A DNA stretch of 8,923 nucleotides. Source: DATGIQ01 sp035295665 (GTDB taxonomy: Bacteria; Planctomycetota; Planctomycetia; Gemmatales; Gemmataceae). Both the position numbers and the translations under genes were made by a program. The first letter of the stretch is position 1; every line of letters begins with the position of its first letter. Positions 6,462 to 8,923 of this stretch are shown here, piece by piece. The stretch spans positions 1 to 8,923 of the forward strand of contig DATGIQ010000311.1 in the NCBI GenBank assembly GCA_035295665.1, read 5' to 3'. The notes under the pieces are model-generated. The model worked only from the letters and a program-made list of their open reading frames with translations, had not been told where the DNA came from and made no database searches.

Positions 6462-7541
6462 GGCGAGTGATTCTTCCAGAACACGCTGGACATCGGCTTC
6501 CGCCAGATCTTCGAACAGGGCTACTTCACCCAGCCGGCGGGGCAAGATCAACCGCAGCCGGCCGGCCAGAGCTTTCTTGTCTCGGCGCATGGTCTCCAAC
6601 CAGTCCGCGATCGGCCCCGGCTTGGGCCCCGTGGGCAAGCCGAAACGGTGGAGCAGCGCTGTCTGGCGTTCCGTCAAGGCGTGATCAATCAAGCCGCGGC
6701 GTTCGGCCAGCCGACTGGCGCAGATCATCCCGGCCGCCACGGCTTCGCCGTGGAGCCAGGTGCCGTACCCGGACACGGTTTCGAAAGCGTGAGCAAACGT
6801 ATGGCCATAGTTCAGGATCATGCGCAGTCCGGTCTCTTCCCGTTCATCCCTTTCAACGACATCCGCTTTGAGCCGGCAGCAGCGCGCCACCACCTGCCGC
6901 ACGGCATCCGGCTCCCGACGCAGGATGGCTTCCGCATGCGTCTCCAGAAAGGCGAAGAACTCCGCGTCCAGGATGACGCCGTATTTCACGACCTCGGCCA
7001 GGCCACTGCGGTATTCCCGATCGGGAAGCGTTGCCAGACTCGCCGTGTCGATCCAGACGCCCACAGGTTGGTGAAACGCACCGATGAGATTTTTCGCCTT
7101 CGGGTGGTTGATGCCGACTTTGCCGCCGACCGAGCTATCGACCATGGCCAGGAGCGTGGTCGGCACCATCAACAGGGGAAGACCGCGGGCGTAGGTGGCG
7201 GCCACAAAGCCCGCCAGATCGCCGATGACACCACCCCCGACCGCCACGATCAAGGTTTTTCGATCCGCATTCAGCTCGGCCAAGCGATCGTAAAGCTGCG
7301 CAGCCGTGGCGAGAGCTTTCTGGTCTTCGCCGGGCGGCAGCACAGCCAGAGTTGGCCGGAAGTCCGCGGCCGCCAAGGAATCGACCGCAGCCTGGGCATG
7401 GCCGATCACATGCGGATCGGTCACGACCAAAGCAATGCGCCCCGGAGCATGTTGGCGTGCGAAACGGCCCAGGCCGGCGCTGTCATGGGAATTAATCTGG
7501 ATATCGTAGCTGCGCTCTGCCAGATTCACCCGGACATTCAT
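6459..7541 (-). CDS. aroB: 3-dehydroquinate synthase AroB
   Basis: Catalyses step two of the shikimate pathway, converting DAHP to 3-dehydroquinate using NAD+ and a divalent metal, in the cytoplasm. The 360-residue length is typical. The NAD-binding region shows GGGVIGDLAGFVAAT (102-116) and VPTTLLAMVDSSVGGK (126-141); the metal ligands are expected to be E183 (in GLAEVVKYG), H247 (in LNYGHTFAHAFE) and H264 (in LHGEAVAAGM), and the catalytic Lys/Asn positions are also kept, so it should be active. The ATG at 7539-7541 (MNVRVNLAERSY) is preferred to an in-frame opening at 7610 because it gives the normal family N-terminus; the upstream GAGAAGAAG is only a weak ribosome binding site. It is the first gene of the minus-strand cluster and sits 10 bp before dprA. 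Divergent from the second sigma factor. Confidence 0.97.
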   Translation of the reverse strand: MNVRVNLAERSYDIQINSHDSAGLGRFARQHAPGRIALVVTDPHVIGHAQAAVDSLAAADFRPTLAVLPPGEDQKALATAAQLYDRLAELNADRKTLIVAVGGGVIGDLAGFVAATYARGLPLLMVPTTLLAMVDSSVGGKVGINHPKAKNLIGAFHQPVGVWIDTASLATLPDREYRSGLAEVVKYGVILDAEFFAFLETHAEAILRREPDAVRQVVARCCRLKADVVERDEREETGLRMILNYGHTFAHAFETVSGYGTWLHGEAVAAGMICASRLAERRGLIDHALTERQTALLHRFGLPTGPKPGPIADWLETMRRDKKALAGRLRLILPRRLGEVALFEDLAEADVQRVLEESLA

Positions 7542-7616
7542 GGTACACTTCTTCTCGGGGGACGCCGGCACCGCCATGCCAGTCGCTGCCGGATCGCGGA
7601 TCTGCTCCACGATAGC

Positions 7617-7636
7617 AGCCTTTCGGTACGAAGGCT
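7617..7636. promoter_or_regulatory. Hairpin in the aroB/sigma divergent region
   Basis: AGCCTT (7617-7622) and AAGGCT (7631-7636) are a perfect 6-bp inverted repeat, extendable by CG/CG with one bulged T to leave a GTA loop. It sits 76-95 bp upstream of the aroB start. It might be an operator or leader structure; no T-run follows on either side strongly enough to call a terminator. Confidence 0.3.
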
Positions 7637-7682
7637 AGAGTTCCCTTTGCCATCTTCTGAAATGGATTGCGGCTTGGCATCG

Positions 7683-7691
7683 TGGTACACT
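7683..7691 (+). promoter_or_regulatory. Candidate extended -10 promoter for the second sigma gene
   Basis: TGGTACACT has the TGn extension and a -10-like TACACT (4 of 6) about 70 bp upstream of the sigma ATG. No good -35 is found at 16-18 bp spacing, so this is tentative. Confidence 0.22.
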
Positions 7692-7751
7692 GCTGGAAAT
7701 CCGCTTTCGGCGAATGGATGGAACCCAACCACGGACTTGTGGGGTTTCCGC

Positions 7752-7755
7752 GGAG
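7752..7755 (+). promoter_or_regulatory. Shine-Dalgarno GGAG of the second sigma gene
   Basis: GGAG lies 6 nt before the ATG at 7762. The in-frame ATG at 7714 has no such site, so 7762 is taken as the start. Confidence 0.6.
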
Positions 7756-7761
7756 ACCACC

Positions 7762-8406
7762 ATGGGAGATCAGACCAGTTTATTGCAAGGGCTGCTGGCG
7801 CGCATGCTGCAAGGGGAGGAAGGAGCACGCCGTGAGCTGATCAACTGCGCTTACCAGCGTGTGCGCTGCCTGGCCGCGGTCATCCTCAATGAAAGCTTTC
7901 CACGTCTGAAAAAACCGCCTGCCCTGGTAGATACGACCGACCTGGCCAACGAAGCTTCTGTCAAGCTCTTTGAAGCGTTGGCCGATGTTCGTCCCGAAAC
8001 GGTAACGGATTTTTTTCGCCTGGCGGCGCAGCGCATGCGCTGGTTATTGCTCGACCTGGCGCGGCGGGTCGACCGCTCGGAGGAACATCGGCAGCAGGCA
8101 GCCACGCCGCCTTGCGTCGAGTCGAACAGCTCCATGACCGGGATGCCGACCACCCTCGCTGCGCTCTACCAGCAAATCGAGGAGCTGCCAGAGAAGGAAC
8201 GAGAGGTAGTCGATCTACTCTACTTCCACGGCCTGAGCCAGCCCGAAGCCGCCGCCATCCTGGGGGTGACCGAGCGCACCGTCCGCCGTTACTGGACCGT
8301 TGCCAAGGTCAAGCTTTTCGAGGGACTCAAGGATTTCTTACCCACGACCGATAGCTCCCAGGCCCCTGACCGTGCCAAACAGCATGCCGAGCGCGACCGG
8401 CCCTGA
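7762..8406 (+). CDS. ECF-type RNA polymerase sigma factor (second, divergent)
   Basis: An alternative sigma factor of 214 residues. Region 2 covers about residues 10-105, with DTTDLANEASVKLFEALADV (57-76) and DFFRLAAQRMRWLLLDLARR (83-102); a linker with little recognisable sequence (105-130) follows; region 4 covers about 133-192, with LPEKEREVVDLLYFHGLSQ (142-160) and the helix-turn-helix PEAAAILGVTERTVRRYW (161-178). It belongs to the same broad PF07638 family as the sigma factor at 945-1505 but to a clearly different subgroup (longer, different region 2 core). In planctomycetes this type often precedes a Ser/Thr kinase gene; here none follows within the window. The last ~20 residues are polar and unconserved in appearance. 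It is transcribed away from aroB with a 220-bp divergent region between starts. No anti-sigma gene is visible. Confidence 0.93.
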   Translation: MGDQTSLLQGLLARMLQGEEGARRELINCAYQRVRCLAAVILNESFPRLKKPPALVDTTDLANEASVKLFEALADVRPETVTDFFRLAAQRMRWLLLDLARRVDRSEEHRQQAATPPCVESNSSMTGMPTTLAALYQQIEELPEKEREVVDLLYFHGLSQPEAAAILGVTERTVRRYWTVAKVKLFEGLKDFLPTTDSSQAPDRAKQHAERDRP

Positions 8407-8416
8407 GCCGGCCGCG
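8392..8416 (+). terminator. GC-rich hairpin straddling the sigma stop codon
   Basis: CGCGACCGGC (8392-8401) pairs with GCCGGCCGCG (8407-8416) with one mismatch; the 5-nt loop contains the TGA stop (8404-8406). It could stop or stabilise the sigma transcript facing a convergent remnant, but no U-tract follows, so factor-independent termination is not proven. Confidence 0.35.
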
Positions 8417-8432
8417 ACCAGGCCAGAGACGT

Positions 8433-8712
8433 TCACTGAATGATGAGCGTGATCGAATTGCCGCTGTCGCTCTGGACATAGTTGATTTGCAACTGAACGC
8501 CGGTCACCGTGATCGTCGAGTCATCCGGCAGCCCAGCGAACGTACCCCCAATCGGCTGCGTAGCATCGTCGCTGATCAAGGTAAACACCGTTCCGGAAGT
8601 CAGCGGAACCGTTGATACTGACTTGCAGTTGGACGTTGTCGAGGTTGAGCCCGCCTTGGATGGACAACTGGCTATTGCCGTCGGCGGTGAGCGTAAGGTC
8701 CTGCCCTTCCCG
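8433..8712 (-). pseudogene. C-terminal remnant of an extracellular planctomycete protein, frameshifted
   Basis: On the minus strand, 8712-8607 reads DLTLTADGNSQLSIQGG then LNLDNVQLQVSINGSA; after a frame change at about 8605-8612 the reading continues as PLTSGTVFTLISDD, ATQPIGGTFAGLPDDSTITV and NYVQSDSGNSITLIIQ to the TGA at 8433-8435. The joined pattern (short beta-strand repeats, SGTVFTLI-DD, GTFAGLP, final ITLII) is that of the C-terminal end of large beta-rich surface proteins in planctomycetes. An in-frame TGA at 8731-8733 and no recognisable continuation upstream show that the main body of the protein is missing. It is therefore a broken, truncated copy; a sequencing error could explain the frameshift but not the missing N-terminus. 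It is convergent with the sigma gene. Confidence 0.6.
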
Positions 8713-8755
8713 CCTCACTGCACCAAGCAATCAAGGCAGACAAGAGAAAGGCCCC

Positions 8756-8839
8756 GCTTGCGTTTAACGCTCGAGATCGACCACGGCTTTGCAACGCATT
8801 CGCCGCGCGCAATGCAATCGACCGGTCTGAAACGCAAGC
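8756..8839. repeat. Inverted repeat with 10-bp arms
   Basis: GCTTGCGTTT (8756-8765) and AAACGCAAGC (8830-8839) are perfectly complementary arms around a 64-bp centre that holds a smaller GCATT/AATGC pair. It lies just beyond the start of the extracellular-protein remnant and may mark an insertion or a palindromic unit. Beyond it, to the right edge, I see no gene or other element. Confidence 0.4.
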
Positions 8840-8923
8840 CAAGGAATAGCTATCGGCGGACGAACTCCCTACGGCCATTTCTTGGCGACCGGGCAGAACG
8901 CGCTACGAGACTTGCCCAGAATT

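Noticed and set aside
7541..7691. TGGTACACT occurring twice in the aroB/sigma region as a shared operator
   Set aside because: A nine-base match is expected by chance in a window of this size and the two copies sit in unrelated positions relative to the two starts.
7675..7696. Sigma-54 type promoter (TGG...GC)
   Set aside because: The -12 element reads TGGAA instead of TTGCA and the spacing does not fit.
6648..7835. Plus-strand 395-codon open frame
   Set aside because: It covers aroB antisense and runs into the start of the second sigma gene in another frame; both real genes are clearly identified, so this is a shadow.
2080..8922. TTGCCCAGAAT present at 2080-2090 and 8912-8922 as possible attachment-site repeats
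   Set aside because: An 11-base repeat pair is expected several times by chance in 9 kb, and no integrase or mobile gene lies between the copies.
1..8923. CRISPR array, tRNA, rRNA, riboswitch or phage genes
   Set aside because: No regularly spaced repeats, no cloverleaf-like gene with conserved TPsiC sequence, no rRNA stretches and no phage structural or integrase frames were found on reading both strands.

Overview
The window looks like chromosomal DNA from a planctomycete (class Planctomycetia, possibly the Gemmatales/Isosphaerales side; the genus cannot be fixed). The main clues are an ECF sigma factor of the PF07638/TIGR02999 type followed by a planctomycete-style serine/threonine kinase, a repeat protein with the N-terminal signature PLEDRNLLS, high GC content, and short inverted-repeat elements between genes. 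Six coding sequences are well supported; five are on the minus strand.

Layout from left to right. (1) 1-1505, minus: an ECF sigma factor (945-1505) and, 78 bp downstream in transcription order, a Ser/Thr kinase that runs off the left edge (start at 866). They look like one regulatory operon; a hairpin overlaps the kinase ribosome binding site. (2) 1506-2289: no convincing intact gene. It holds the tail of a decayed transposase (plus strand), a 97-bp imperfect palindrome and a 64-bp hairpin element. (3) 2290-7541, minus: four genes head to tail, aroB (3-dehydroquinate synthase), dprA (DNA-processing protein), a single-pass membrane protein of unknown function with a pseudopilin-like C-terminal module, and a secreted FG-GAP/VCBS protein whose seven repeats suggest a seven-bladed beta-propeller. 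Gaps are 10, 34 and 84 bp; the first three genes are probably co-transcribed, and the last may also have its own promoter. (4) 7542-7761: divergent intergenic region with a hairpin and a weak promoter candidate. (5) 7762-8406, plus: a second, distinct ECF sigma factor with no kinase next to it. (6) 8407-8923: a minus-strand C-terminal remnant of a large extracellular protein, broken by a frameshift, then a 84-bp inverted repeat and nothing else recognisable.

Functionally the window joins two regulatory sigma units to a housekeeping/competence pair (aroB-dprA) and two envelope or extracellular proteins. I did not find evidence for a new defence, mobile or biosynthetic system. The observations most worth checking are the kinase start hairpin, the in-frame sigma-kinase arrangement, the two intergenic palindromes, the uncharacterised membrane/propeller pair and the frameshifted extracellular remnant.
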